This document shows positions 45,301 through 56,886 of a stretch of DNA of 64,000 nucleotides, piece by piece. The DNA lies in contig NC_054742.1 of NCBI RefSeq assembly GCF_018143015.1, positions 54,259,195 through 54,323,194 of the forward strand. Direction: 5' to 3'. The notes beneath the pieces are model-generated. The model saw only the letters and a list, made by a program, of their open reading frames with translations. It made no database searches and had not been told where the DNA came from. The stretch is from Lytechinus variegatus (taxonomy: Eukaryota > Echinodermata > Echinoidea > Temnopleuroida > Toxopneustidae). Both the position numbers and the translations under genes were made by a program. Numbering within the stretch: the stretch's first letter is position 1; each line of letters begins with the position of its first letter.

Positions 45301-48300
45301 GAATGTTAACAACATTAATGAATACTTATAATTTAACACTAGTATAATCTTACAAAAAAAAGTTAATGTCCATATTTTGCTGAAAATGTTGAACATTATA
45401 AACCTCTGGGTTATATGTAGTAGTTTATGTACATGTATCTTTGCTGGCTCTGTGTAGGATGACTTTTAATATATATGCTACAAAAAAACACTTATTCAAG
45501 ATTGTGATTATTTTGATACTCATGAAATAAAAGTTGTGATTTCTAAGAAATTTTAAAAATCTGTCCTACTTGCCTTTATTGCTTAATATTCTTATTTGTG
45601 TAGTTTAGTAATGGGGGCTTTTGACTTGTTTCTCTTGGAAAGTCGCAGGTGAAGGGTTGATGAAACTTGCGATTATCACAATCTTTGAATAGGTTGGATA
45701 GTTATGGGTGGAGCTTCATGCACACTAGTGAACAATCATATATTGTCCAATTATCTATTGACCAATGGTAATTAGCGGGTGTGGCAACAGTGATATGAAT
45801 ATTCACAAGCCCAATACTCTGTATTAATTCTGCTCGATAGGCATTTACATGGAAAAACAATCCAATGTTAATATTCTCTAAGTCAATTGTGAATGTGACT
45901 AAACTCTTAAAATGTTAGGACTTCTTGACAAGTACCTTTGTAGATTAAATGACATGTATTATTCATTTTCATATCATAGAATATTAATGTGTACATTTAT
46001 TTTCTTCAGTGATGTTTCCTATTTGTTTGTATATCATGCCCATCAAACCCCATGATGGGATATTTCAATTAAATTGACTGGTAGATCTATACAAGAATGC
46101 AGCTATTATTGATTTCTTTCGTGCTAGTTTAATAGTTGTTTACGTACGTTTGTTTCCTACGAAATGGGAATGAAATTAGTTTATTGACCACACTATGGTG
46201 ACCGTCCAGTTTTCCTCTTGGCGTTGGTCAAAATTCAATGAATTGACATTATGTAGCTTTCCACAGAAAGAACGCTTGAAATATCATGGTTATCTTTACT
46301 TAACTAACATCTTTCTTTTGAAAAGCATACAAAACCGCACATTTGCCCTCATACAGGCCCCAAAAGTGCAGACCAGTATAGGTTGAATCTTCTGAATTGT
46401 TGAGAAAAAAAGTACAAGAAGTGTTTTAAACAGAAATACTTGAACTCACTATCCTATCTTGTGAAGCAGACCAAATTAGGATGCACACCATAATATCCTA
46501 TCATCTGAGAGAAATCAAACTGATGCGTAGTTCATGCAGTAAGGGTACCTTGATGGTATCCCTTCATTTCCTTGAATTCTAAAGACTCATAATATAAAGT
46601 ACAATGAATAAAGAATGAATGAAAGAACAAGAGATAAGAGTGTCATAAGACCTTCTAATGATAATCATCAGCAGAAATCATTCAAGTTTTTTTTTTACAA
46701 GTGCACACGTAAGTATAAAAATGCATAAAGCATTTTCATTTATTTGATGCACGATAAAAGAGCTATGTTTATATATACTACTCAGTAAAAGAATCGAACC
46801 TCGGACTTTCATTGTGTAGCTGGGTGCCTTAGACCACTCTGTCATGGTACCACTCCAAAATCATTTAAGTTGATTATTGTTGCCTATAAGACACAAAAAA
46901 ATGACCAACCATCTCTCCTATCATTATGGGTACGGATGCGGTTCACACACATTATAAAATACATTAAAAACGATACAGCAAATTTTGTCTTTATTGAAAA
47001 TGAAAGCATGTCTTTTTATGTAACTTCAGATAGAGATAGTCAGCTGTGTATAATACTTAATATGATAATTATTCTTGTTTGTTTGATTCCTACTTTCTTT
47101 GTTCCAACAGCATGCATTGCCTCTTCCTGGGTTTCTCCTAATGGGTAGAGATATCTATCATCATGCTGTAATGTATAGTGCTACAGGTAAGTGGCTCCAT
47201 ACAATGAACTGAAGACCTAAAGGCCTGTTTTCTGTTCAAAGTCATAGGCCATGGTGTAACTCTGTTAAAATTATTCAAGTCATTTCAATTCAGTTATTTT
47301 TATTGTCATGTTCAATAAAAAAAAAAACAATTGTCATCAGACTCCTAATAACAAAAAGTGCTTAGGAACAAAGAATAGTCAATCACAAAACCATTTCAAA
47401 ATTGCATTGAAGTTATGAGCATTCTTTCTTTAGTTGGCTCTTTCCTCATGTTTTGAAGACAAAGAGAACTGTTGTAGTAATTATCCCCACTCAGTTGTTA
47501 ACGATCTGGATGAGCTTGTAAATTGAACCTGTACTGTTAGAGATTTGTTTCACGATTGGCTACCCATAGTTCACTACAACTTTAGACCAGAGTAAAGATT
47601 AAACCAGAGTTCAGAATATGGGTCAAAGTGAATAGGCATGAGTGAGATGGTGATAGATTTTGCATGAGGAGAAAGAAAGATGCCCTATTAGAGTGTCTCT
47701 TTCTTTCACCGAATGCGAAATCTCGCACCATTGCATGAATAAGAATATTCGCTATTTGTGTTGTACAACGCCTCGTAATTTAGCAAAAATATGAAACAAC
47801 AAGAGTTTATCCCTGGAGTAATCTATGAAAAGGGAGCAAAAATACTGAAAGCTGGAAGCAAAATCCCACAAGCGCACATGACCTTGGGCAGCATTGCAAA
47901 TTTAGCCAGCAGGCTTATACGCGTATTGCACCTTCATTTTTACTGAGCGCAATGAATTAAATTGTATTGTGACGTCACCTCCTAAAGCCGTGCAATGGTA
48001 CATTTTGGACAGTACATTTTGGATGGTACGTCTTTTGTGCAACGGTACGAATGTTTGACATTCAGCCTCCCATTTGCTCACGTACAACAAGCTAAGTAGG
48101 CGTTGTGCAAGAGCTAAAATTGCTTGGGCAATATTGTTTCTATGATGAGGGTTACCATCATTCATCATTGGAGGTGCTAGAAATTTCTAATGGGACCAAA
48201 AAATGGAGGGGCAAACTGTAATATGATTATGTCTTCGTCTGATCAAGCGTTTTGGTACCACCAGTGTTTTGGTACCAAAAACTAGTATCATGGGGGAAAA

Positions 48301-49705
48301 GAATACACGAGTGTTACATTTTAGGGTAAGTTTGGTGTTTGGCTTAATGTACAGATTGTGCATGAGGGCAGTAGTCACTAGATCAAGACCACAATAGATA
48401 TCTAAAGTACAAATCTTCTGCTATGTGGATAAATAAATATGTTGGTATATTACTGTCTTTGTAACATGGTATAATGGAAAGCATTTATTGTAATTTTATA
48501 GCCTAGTTAATCCATAAATTGTTAATTAATATGATTACTTCCACATGTCATATATTGTGGTAAAACACTCATTGAATTTACAAGAATTTCTCTGAAAAAA
48601 AGACTTTGGCATTGAATAATTGACAACTGGTGGTTACCTTTTTTGTGTTAAGGTGTATTCGTATGTGAATTTGCAGGTAATGCTGACTTTTTTATTAGCA
48701 CCATTTTATGACTCTACCAGTATTATTTTACGTGTGGTATGCAGTGTCCGTTTCAAATGGACAACCTCATTTAACCTTTCCTTTTGTTAATTTGTTTCTT
48801 CATGTTTATTATTCCAGAACCTATTGTGGTCGGTCTTGGAATAGCTATACCAAAGATGTGGCTTTATCTAATTGGAAACATGCTTACACAATATCCTTTT
48901 TGCTTCATATTTATTGGCTTAGAATGTATGAACTAAGAAATAGAGCATGTTTTGGTCAGAGCAGTATTTGGGAGAAAATACTGAAATATAATTCAAGTCA
49001 GAATGGGAGGGGGAGGGGGGGGTAGATAGTAGATGGTATATGGAATTGAATAGAAAGAAATGTAATGTGGAAGTGAATACTAAATATTAGGATAAGGGGT
49101 TAGGGGAAATGAACAAAAGTGAAATCTCGAATTAAATTTGAAACTTCCTTCTAGATGAATATATAAGAGAAGGATGGAAAAAAAATAAAAAAAGAAAGTG
49201 AAATAAAAATAAGGATGCAAGCAAAATATCTTGATACTACAGCCTTCTGCGAAGAGGAAATTCAAAGTAACATTTCATCATCCTGATGGAATATAATAAC
49301 GTCAAATCCAAGACTGATATATAAAAATGTAGTGGCCATAGATTGTGGAGTGAGCACTGCCCTATAATCTGTTGGAAGAGGAAGTTGATGTGAGGAGGGT
49401 TGATTTTGTAGAAAATGTTATTTCCTCCCTTAACCTTTGACCTTACGTATATATGCATTCGCAGTGTGTTCATCCTGACCTCGGAATGCCCATCTCTCGT
49501 CACCACCCTAGTCGTCACCCTCCGCAAGTTCATCAGCCTCGTTGCTTCCATCATTTTCTTCCAAAACTCTTTCACCCTGTTGCATTGGTTAGGAACCACC
49601 ATGGTGTTTGGTGGGACCCTTCTTTTTACCGGTGTCCTCCATCAGTTGAAGGATGCCCTCTTTGTGAGACCACCACCTGCATCTCAAGACAAGAAGACTG
49701 ATTAA
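39248..49705 (+). CDS. SLC35B4: SLC35B4, UDP-xylose/UDP-N-acetylglucosamine transporter (10 exons, 340 aa)
   Basis: A nucleotide-sugar antiporter of the drug/metabolite transporter superfamily with about ten membrane helices. It brings UDP-xylose and UDP-GlcNAc into the Golgi/ER lumen for glycan synthesis. Ten exons join in frame to 1023 nt. The product is close in length to the vertebrate protein (about 331 residues) and matches it along its whole length: NVFFLEL, EYPGSGNIITFAQF, VVNNYALNF, PLHTIFRSGSLIANM, LMSAK, ARMGIFQETLYK, HALPLPGF, TLVVTLRKF and FTLLHWLGT. The C-terminus SQDKKTD ends in a KKXX dilysine signal, which fits recycling to the ER. Nine introns: eight GT-AG and one U12-type AT-AC. 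The start ATG gives an N-terminus a few residues longer than the vertebrate one. Confidence 0.95.
39510..39692 (-). mobile_element. tRNA-derived SINE in SLC35B4 intron 1
   Basis: Reading the minus strand, the head has an A box, GGCTCAGTTGGTAGAGC, and a B box, GGGGATTCAAACCCC, at tRNA spacing. The body continues with GACCTAAAGACGTTAAAAG. The lower-coordinate end is approximate. Confidence 0.7.
40172..40285 (+). CDS. SLC35B4: SLC35B4 exon 2
   Basis: Residues 30-67 plus two bases. EYPGSGNIITFAQFLLIAVE is near-identical to the vertebrate block. The acceptor is TTCTAATCAG and the donor AA|GTAAGT. Confidence 0.93.
40314..40511. mobile_element. Second copy of the ATACCCC-TTTCATAAACCCA MITE, in SLC35B4 intron 2
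   Basis: TIRs ATACCCCTTTCATAAACCCA and TGGGTTTATGAAAGGGGGTAT. The interior GCTGCTATTATCCGCATAAT is shared with 28595-29122. A single-unit copy without the tandem duplication. Confidence 0.8.
41047..41149 (+). CDS. SLC35B4: SLC35B4 exon 3
   Basis: Residues 68-102, with SVVNNYALNFKISVPLHTIF. The acceptor is TTGATGCAG and the donor AGT|GTAAGT, phase 0. Confidence 0.94.
41735..41784 (+). CDS. SLC35B4: SLC35B4 exon 4
   Basis: A 50-bp exon, GSLIANMALGIIILHK, too short to stand out as an open frame. The acceptor is ATGTATAG and the donor CG|GTGAGT. Confidence 0.93.
41823..42197. repeat. Inverted-repeat element in SLC35B4 intron 4
   Basis: GGTGCTACATAAGCACTTG at the left is mirrored by GTGCTTCTAAAAAGTTATGTG-TAGCACC at the right, and ACTTGCCTGA / TTACTTGCCCGA recurs between. 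A short MITE with imperfect TIRs. Confidence 0.6.
42908..42989 (+). CDS. SLC35B4: SLC35B4 exon 5
   Basis: YSPSKYVAIFMISAGICLCT then LMSAKNI. The acceptor is CCTATGATAG and the donor ATA|GTGAGT, phase 0. Confidence 0.93.
43810..43876 (+). CDS. SLC35B4: SLC35B4 exon 6
   Basis: GNEDQPKTEGFDSMSDFMLW, an acidic loop of low conservation followed by the next helix. The acceptor is GAATTTCAG and the donor G|GTAAGA. Confidence 0.88.
44082..44250. repeat. 170-bp dispersed repeat, copy 2, in SLC35B4 intron 6
   Basis: Nearly identical to 37671-37842 and in the same orientation; a few substitutions and short indels separate them. Confidence 0.85.
45106..45215 (+). CDS. SLC35B4: SLC35B4 exon 7
   Basis: LSARMGIFQETLYKAHGKH and REALFYS, the best conserved block of the family. 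The acceptor is CTCTCATCAG and the donor TCA|GTAAGT. Confidence 0.95.
45216..47110. other. SLC35B4: SLC35B4 intron 7
   Basis: A 1.9-kb GT-AG intron. Apart from a tRNA-like segment at 46786-46856, I see nothing in it. Confidence 0.6.
46786..46856 (-). repeat. tRNA-like segment, SINE head or tRNA pseudogene
   Basis: On the minus strand, ATGACAGAGTGGTCTAAGGC (A box) and GAGGTTCGATTC (B box) are about 35 bases apart. I could not close a full cloverleaf, so a working tRNA is unlikely. Confidence 0.5.
47111..47186 (+). CDS. SLC35B4: SLC35B4 exon 8
   Basis: HALPLPGFLLMGRDIYHHAV, aligned to the HALPLPGF block of the vertebrate protein. The acceptor is TTCCAACAG and the donor G|GTAAGT. Confidence 0.94.
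47513..47625. repeat. Partial copy of the GGCCCGTATTCTGAAG MITE
   Basis: The right half only: TTGAACCTGTACTGTTAGAG, ACAACTTTAGACCAGAG and AGTTCAGAATATGGG match the right end at 23545-23644. Confidence 0.65.
47643..47735. repeat. Hairpin MITE in SLC35B4 intron 8
   Basis: ATGGTGATAGATTTTGCAT and GAAAGAAAGA pair with TCTTTCTTTC and ATGCGAAATCTCGCACCAT. Confidence 0.6.
48818..48890 (+). CDS. SLC35B4: SLC35B4 exon 9
   Basis: EPIVVGLGIAIPKMWLYLIG then NMLT and the first two bases of a Gln codon. The acceptor is TTATTCCAG. It ends at ACACA, directly before the AT-AC intron. Confidence 0.92.
48891..49446 (+). other. SLC35B4: U12-type AT-AC intron of SLC35B4
   Basis: The 5' site is ATATCCTTTT, an exact match to the U12 AT-AC consensus. 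The 3' end is CCTTAC, with a branch-site-like CTCCCTTAACC whose adenosines lie about 13 bases before the acceptor, the normal U12 spacing. Splicing here joins CA|G to give Gln and yields TQYICIRSVFI, which matches the vertebrate protein; no GT-AG alternative does so. Phase 2. Confidence 0.92.
49447..49705 (+). CDS. SLC35B4: SLC35B4 exon 10 (last)
   Basis: YICIRSVFILTSECPSL, TLVVTLRKFISLVAS and FTLLHWLGTTMVFGGTLLF, then a short tail and SQDKKTD with TAA at 49703-49705. The final three helices of the transporter. Confidence 0.95.
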
Positions 49706-49751
49706 CAATTGAGCTTCATGGTGAAACTGTTCTTAGATTTTAGTTAGCTTT

Positions 49752-49876
49752 ATGGTGTTTGGGGATACCCTTCTTTTTACCGGTGTCCTCCATCAGTTGA
49801 AGGATGCCCTCTTTGTGAGACCAACACCTGCATTTCAAGACAAGAAGACAGATTAATGGTTGAGCTTCTTGCTGAT
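49752..49876 (+). pseudogene. Tandem duplicate of the end of SLC35B4 exon 10
   Basis: 125 bases that repeat 49601-49725 at an offset of 151. Across the 105 coding bases I count six substitutions and no indel; frame and TAA are kept. It lies after the real stop, so it is untranslated as things stand. Confidence 0.9.
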
Positions 49877-49920
49877 TGTAGTGCCTTGTTTCCTGAACAT
49901 ACTTCCATTTTAAACCATTT

Positions 49921-49959
49921 ACTTATGCTACATAAATACTGTACTTATGTAGCATAAGT
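49921..49959. repeat. Perfect 15-bp hairpin
   Basis: ACTTATGCTACATAA, nine bases, TTATGTAGCATAAGT. Confidence 0.9.
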
Positions 49960-51689
49960 AAAAGGTTTACAATACAGTGGCAGTTAGTGCTGTAACCGGC
50001 AAGTGAAAACCCGATCCGTACTGACCCTTATAATCCAATGATTTGCAGGCAGGACCCGCTGACCCGTTTGGTTGGAACCTGGGGTTAATCATATAATCTA
50101 AGTCTACCATGGGCACTCACTCAATCACATGTGTTCACCATGATGTGAGTGATATCCCCACACTGTACAAGCTCACATCTGGAAAATATTTTCCAACTAA
50201 AGTTGGAGTGAAATCACTTCCAAAATCACCGATTTAACTTTAATCCAGAGTTCTGGGAGTGACATTGTACGATGAAATGGGTCTTCGTCGATCTCGTAAG
50301 CATTGAGCAGTAACTCTCAGAGCCAATTTAAGAATCACCGATTGCAACAGTAATTATTACTATTTACGAGTTATATGCTGGTACACAATGTGCTGCAAAA
50401 ACAAGCTCCTCAAATTGGCAATGAAATAATAAAAAATCAATGGATATCTTCAGTGGCAGTATGTGTGACCTATATGGTAGGCACTTATGAGGCTAGTGTA
50501 CATTGAGGCGGTATTTGGTGAACTGAGCTCGCGGGCCCACACAATGTTCACAAGACAAAAATACCCCATTTTTTTTTAAGGAAACGTAAGCATCTCTACA
50601 AGAATCTACCATGTAAGAAACACAGTATCTTGAGTAATCCGAACTCAGTTTATTCCGTTTGTGTGTTTTGAATATTTATGTGTGTGTCGTGACTTCTCCC
50701 TTTTTCATACCTGTGCTACAGCTATAATCTGCGGATTTGAAAATGAACTCGGAACTCAGCCGGACCTGCAACCCGCATTAGGGGCATACCGGCAGGTTTC
50801 ACTGTACCACAATGGGGTACGGTTTGCAAAACCAGTGCCAGTCCTTTACAGTTTAACCCTCAACTCTTTACGGAATGCAGCTCTATGGGCTTCAGCAGGT
50901 CTATTGTTTGGTGCCAAATGTTGACAAAGTGCTTACTCGTCTGAAACATCCTAGATAGTACACTAGATAGTACTGTATCAACTCACATCCTTAATTGATG
51001 GCATAAATATCTTGTATCACATGATTACCTTTTGAACATTAGTACAGCAAGATTTCTAGTATGTGAAATATAAAAGATTGTATCACTCATTGACAGAGTT
51101 GGATGATATTAAGGAGAAATTAAACCATTGTAATTGGTTGAGTGAACAAAAATATTTGATATATTGAATACTGTAGGAGAATACAGAAGATAATGTGAGT
51201 GTGCCTACATCAGATCATTTAAACCACTGACATTATTTTGTGAATGTCACTTTTCTGTGAAACCAAACAAAAAGTGAAAAGCCATGCAAAAATTTCTTAT
51301 GTTGACATGCAGATGAAATTTAATTGATATACTGATTTATTCATATGAACCTATTGTTGGGATGGACCTTGTTATTTCTCTAGTGCAAAATCATGTTCTA
51401 AAGTCGACAGAAATCTCTGACAGCAAATAAGGAGAACTTCTATTATACCTTCATGATTATGGTGGGAAGCCCGCTAGCTCAGCTGGCAATTCTGAAAGTA
51501 CTTTTAAGACATCACCGTGCATTCTCATAGGATTGAGCACTTAACCTCAAAAGTGTCTTGGTCGGGTAGGAATGATTGCTGAAAATAATTAATCTAATTA
51601 AGATTTGTCAATTTATGTATATTTTTCCAATTAAATGGGTATGAAAGCATATGCAGTCTACCAAAAACATTAATATACATATAACCAGG

Positions 51690-51785
51690 CCCCTCTTCCC
51701 GCCGACGGTCTCATCACTGAGGCAGAGTTCTTTTTCTGATATGTTCTGCTAACTCTCCAGTCTACCGTCGTCGAGGAGGGGGTCG
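51690..51785. repeat. GC-rich imperfect hairpin
   Basis: CCCCTCTTCCCGCCGACGGT pairs with ACCGTCGTCGAGGAGGGGG, and inside that ACTGAGGCAGAGTT with AACTCTCCAGT, leaving a loop of about 20 bases. It could be a MITE or a structured RNA. Confidence 0.5.
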
Positions 51786-52879
51786 GCTAGTGTAAACAAA
51801 GACCACAACATTAAATAAATACAGACAATGACGTTTATATATATAGATTATTCTTGGTTCTTTAATTTTAAATATTAATTTGAAGTTGCCAGGGGAATAC
51901 AAATAATTCCAATTGCTTCTCTTTAACAATAATCAATTAACATTAAAAGTGAAAGGGTGTTAAATAGTTTTAGAAAGAAGAAACCTGTATTTTCGGAAGA
52001 TGGGCAAGGCCTTGTAGCAGTTCAGTCTATAAGAATGTTCAGTCCTCCCATGCAGCTGTTTTCCGCAGTCGTGTCCTAGCTCTCTGCCACACTCGCTGTC
52101 TTTCCTCCTAATTGTAAATTAGCATACAACGCTCTCCGAGTTCTCCTCTAGTATTATCCGCAACCTCATCCTATTTCTAGAAGTTGTTGTATATCGTCGA
52201 AAACGAAGTAGAAAAAGAGATGATATGTATTCAGCAGGTGAGGTACGATGGGATTAGATTCTGAAGAAAGATTAATTCTGAAGACAATTAGTTCTGAAGA
52301 CGATTAATTCTGAAGACATATAGTTCTGAAGACAAATAGGTTCTGAAGACAATTCTGACAATTATGGTTGAAAATGAATTCTGATGATAAATGCTAGATT
52401 CTTGCTGGAGGGGAATGAGGTAGAATTCATGTCTCTTATTTCTCTGTCCTGTATTTCTGCCTGTTATTTCTCCTATTTCTTGATTGGAATGGGATTTGTT
52501 TCGGTAAACAGAACATCAGGTGTCTAAAGATGGAGTATATTCAACCCAGTAATTAATTTCTTTATAGTAATTCAATTCTCTTTGATCTTTCTTGTCTGCC
52601 TTCTTTTGGACAGGTGACAGAACCTGGTTCACCTTGCCATAAACTTTCTTTTTTTTTAATTCTTTAATATTATTGCTAGCACCCTAGGAACACTTTTTAG
52701 AGTACCCTAGGAACATCTTTTTTAATCCACTACATACATAAAATAAATTTTGATTGATGAAATGTATATACTTTAAAGTGCCTATTGATCACCATGATAA
52801 TTTTTCATTACCATGTGCAATGATATTCATATCTGACATTTCTTTGCATTATCCTTTTGTTGTTCCTATAACTGGTTTG

Positions 52880-52975
52880 TTTCCTCAGTTGGTAGAGAGT
52901 CTGTCTCACTCTCACAACCATGGGGTCAGGAATTCAAGCTCCTGCCGCCTCGGACGTTAAAAAATGGGAGTTACT
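52880..52975 (+). mobile_element. tRNA-derived SINE fragment
   Basis: TCCTCAGTTGGTAGAG (A box), a CTCACAACC anticodon-loop region and a worn B box GGAATTCAAGCTCC, then CGGACGTTAAAAAATGGGAG, the same order as the SINE at 39510-39692. Confidence 0.6.
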
Positions 52976-54939
52976 TGGAGAATGTTTATGGTTCACCATG
53001 TGTAATATGAAGAAGGGAAAGGAAAAACAGGCAGAAAATTGAAATGTAAAGATGAGAAAGGATGTAAAGAGGAAATTAGAGGTATTCTTTTCTTGAAAGT
53101 GAGTGAAGTCCTGAATAGGACTGTAAACCAGATGATATGAGCTGAATATGGCTTGAGTAGCGATGATTTGAGTAGTAGCAGGTTGAAGTGAAGAGGGGTT
53201 GCTCAACGTTTTGGGCAGGTTGACTGTCCTGTCTTGAGGAGTCTGGGAGTTGTTGCAACCCTGTTTAGTGTTCAATTATTCAAGGGATAGAAAAAAGCAT
53301 CTGGCGCTGCACAGTGGCTTCTTGGCCCATGATTAATTGGGGAAAATGAATTTTCAGAGTATTTCTATTTAGATTTCTATTTTGTGCACTAAAATATGGA
53401 TGTTTATTTTTGTATGTCAGAAATAACCAAAGTGTTTGCCAGTGTGTAGTGATAATTTGGTTAAGTATGATAATATTTGAAACTCAATGGACTTACTACT
53501 ATTTTATTGAAATTATAAGCTTTTTTGACTGCTTTGCATGTTTGTTAGTGTTGCATAATGTCTACTTGGGTGAACAGGCAATAAGTAAACTTGTGAGATG
53601 AAGGTGACGATTTTAGGGTTAAAGTCTGACATTCATGAATCAATGAGTCAATTAAATTATTTTTTTCTACAACATCTAGTGCAAACTTATTGATTTTTCA
53701 TAAACAGAAGCTTCTAAATATGCATCAAATCAGTTTGCTTTAATTAATGATAAATATTGTATTTGATTTTTGAATATTGTAATCTGAAACATGATGAAAG
53801 GCTAAACTGTATTATATTTTAGTATCATATCATTGAGACTCGCAAACACAATCCAGGTGAATGGGTGCTTTTTAAAAAAATTATTTCTTTAAACACAGGA
53901 GTGTGTAGCAGGTGTGTTAATTGCTCAATAGACAGGGTAATTATGATGCATCATTGTAAAGCCTTCAGGTATTTCTAATAAAGCACTATATAAGTATTAT
54001 TATTGAAGAGAGAAGGAAAAAAGACACCCCAGAGAGAGAGAGAGAGGAAATATTTGAATTATCAACTTTTAACATGGTCTACGTACATGTATGTGTGTGG
54101 AGTGACAATGACCTGTTTTAGGAGTATCAAGGTCAAAGGTAAAATATTACAGAAGTCATACTTTGAAATATCTTGTCCTCACCATCACTATCAAACCATT
54201 TGAAACCAGTGTAATTTGGTTCGGTGTCAATGGCTTTTCAATACTATGGTCATGTTTGATGAAAATTGTCATCAATGACAGGTGCTGTAAAAAGACATTA
54301 AAATGATATAAAGACTCTAAAAGTGTAAATGAATTCCAGAATTCTTATGTTGAATATGTGCATGAAATGGGGCCCTGAAATACATTTTTGAATCAGAATT
54401 TGTAATGAAATTTTGTGTAATGCACATTAAAAAAAATAGTTTTGTGTTAAATCTAAATTGAGAAGCATTTCAGTTATGAAAAAGGGATGTTGAAAGTAAT
54501 TCTTTGAGAATTACAGTACTCTTGAATCAACCATTCCATGTTTTAGGTGTATGTAAAGCTCAATAGTTTTATGTGCAATGTACATGTAGTTTGTGTTTGT
54601 GTGTATGAAGCAACTCCTTACTTCCCCCACCAAAATTGATTATACTTGTCTCATTGCAAGCCTGGCTTATTTAGCATATGGGCTATTCAACCAAAAATTG
54701 TTTTTGATACTTTTTTGGTTTTATGTAAATGGCCCAGTTGGAAGTATTTTCATGAATGTGCAAAGAAAATTGGAATGAAAGTATAGCTCATAGAATGGGT
54801 AGATTTTAATGGTATTGAAAGATGAATACATGAAGGAATACATGTTACAAATAGTCACATTACTGAAAAATTTGGGACCAAAAGTGCACTGACCATCTGA
54901 TATTTCCTATATGTCTTGCTTGAATTATATGGACGGATG

Positions 54940-55010
54940 GACAGACAGACAGATAGAAAATAGATAGGGTAGATAGAAACATAGATATATAGATTGATAG
55001 ATAGATAGAT
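54940..55010. repeat. GATA/GACA microsatellite
   Basis: GGACAGACAGACAGATAG followed by repeated ATAGATAGATAG units with interruptions. Confidence 0.8.
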
Positions 55011-55587
55011 GAATGGTTTATTGTGACCAATGCTGAATTTTTATGTATTTTCAAGGTAATAATGACACAAATATTACGAAAATGGCGTTATGGGGAAAAT
55101 AAATCACACAACTTATAAAAATCAAAACTTTATAAATTCAATTTTTTTCATTTTTTTTCCTTTAATTAAAACCATCTCATCAGGATGAACTTCCTCTTGA
55201 TGTGGTATATTTGTATTATCAATGTCACAATTCACATTTGTATGCATCTGCCCACTGGGAACTGAAGGCATTATGTTCTTGGGTCATCCATCCAAACCTT
55301 CTTTTGTTCTTGTGATGACTAAAGAACCATTTGATAGATCACCTTTAAACTTGATCCAAGAAATAGAAGTGAAGTTTTGAGGGTAAGGAGGTCTAAGGTC
55401 ACAGACGTCATTACATACCTGAAAATATTGTTTTGGGGGATGTATAACAAGTCATTTGAGGTTAAAGGTCACAGCAGTCATTACATAAATTAACACATCT
55501 TATTTTACAAGTGATCATCACCAAATAATCAATTGAGGGATTAAACAATCTTACTTGACTCATGTATTTGGAAAGTCAGTGGTCTGG

Positions 55588-55729
55588 GGCCCGTTGCAGA
55601 AAGACTTGCAATCAAACGCAACTGAAAAAATCTTGCACAACTTGATTTTCAGCCAATGAAGCACCCCGTATTTGGGACTTGCGCTTGATATTTTGACTTG
55701 TGTTCAAATGCAACTCTTTCTGCAACAGG
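55588..55729. mobile_element. Short MITE with CCCGTTGCAGAAAGA ends
   Basis: GGCCCGTTGCAGAAAGACTTG at the left (first 20 bases considered) and CTCTTTCTGCAACAGG at the right. A cousin with CCCGTTGCAT ends is at 61606-61767. Confidence 0.7.
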
Positions 55730-56886
55730 TTTGTTTTGTGTGTCACAAGGCCAAAGTTTAAAGGCCACAAAGTTCATCATTTTGAAATCACCAAAGTTGG
55801 ATGCATGTGTACTATTTTCTTAAACTCTCTGGCTGAGAGATGAATTCTGACCTTGTGTATTTGAGAAGTGATATAGTTTTTGGTTAGAATAATATTGATA
55901 GTGATTTTTAAGTGTGGAATAATTTGATTCATTTTATTTATAGTGACAGTAATTTAAGAAAGTGATTCTGAATGTTTACTTAGGTTTGATATTTTTTCAC
56001 TTTAATGTTATTCTGGTGTAATTTCATTTTTTTGGATGAAGTTTGTAGATTATATTATATATTAGTAGTTTGAGTAGCTTAAATGATGGGATTTACTTTC
56101 ATATAGTGACACTCAAATCTTGTGATAGCTGATTGCTGCATGTGATGTCCATTTTCCTGGATAGGAAATATGGTTTTGAGCTTGGAACCCTTTGCAGAAA
56201 TGCTCCCCAGAGAGTGGAGCATGTGCATACTTTGTGTGAGGAAATCCAGGGTCTGATGACTAGGTTAAATATATCTGTGAACCACCTTGTGTCATCGTCT
56301 TGATATAATAAGTGTTCAATATATTGAATAAAATATTACATTTTAATCTATTCAAAGTGTATTGAAGGTGTTTGCGAAACGAAGTCATCTAATGATATAC
56401 CTTGGTGAAGTGTTTTTTTCTCCAAATTGATTGAAAGTATAACAAAAATATGATAGAGAAATTTACCAGCATATTGTTGATACATGTAGAGAGAAATATG
56501 AAACAAATACTGCACTTAGTGAAAAGTTGCCACTTAAATAATTTGTCACAAGGTTATTCAAATTGGAAGTGTGTGCCAATGTAATTAATGTATGAGTTAT
56601 GTGTGCTTCATGATTGGGCATTTTATCATTATAACTGTTGCACTTGACTATCAAATTTAAGATTTATGAAGTAAATTGTAATGATTGTATATGTACCATA
56701 ATATTAAAATGCTAAATAAAAACTGATAAAGATCTTCTTTTGTATCCTGATGTAATCCTTCTTCCTGTATTACAGCTTGATAACCAGGGCTTGATAATCG
56801 TGATGTATACTGTGGATGTTTTGGGGGTATTTCATCCATCCTTGCATTTCTTTTGTTGCTGCCCTTGCTTTTCATTTTCATGTACA

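Noticed and set aside
50661-50924. 87-codon plus frame between genes
   Set aside because: No splice context, no recognisable domain, low-complexity start; treated as chance.
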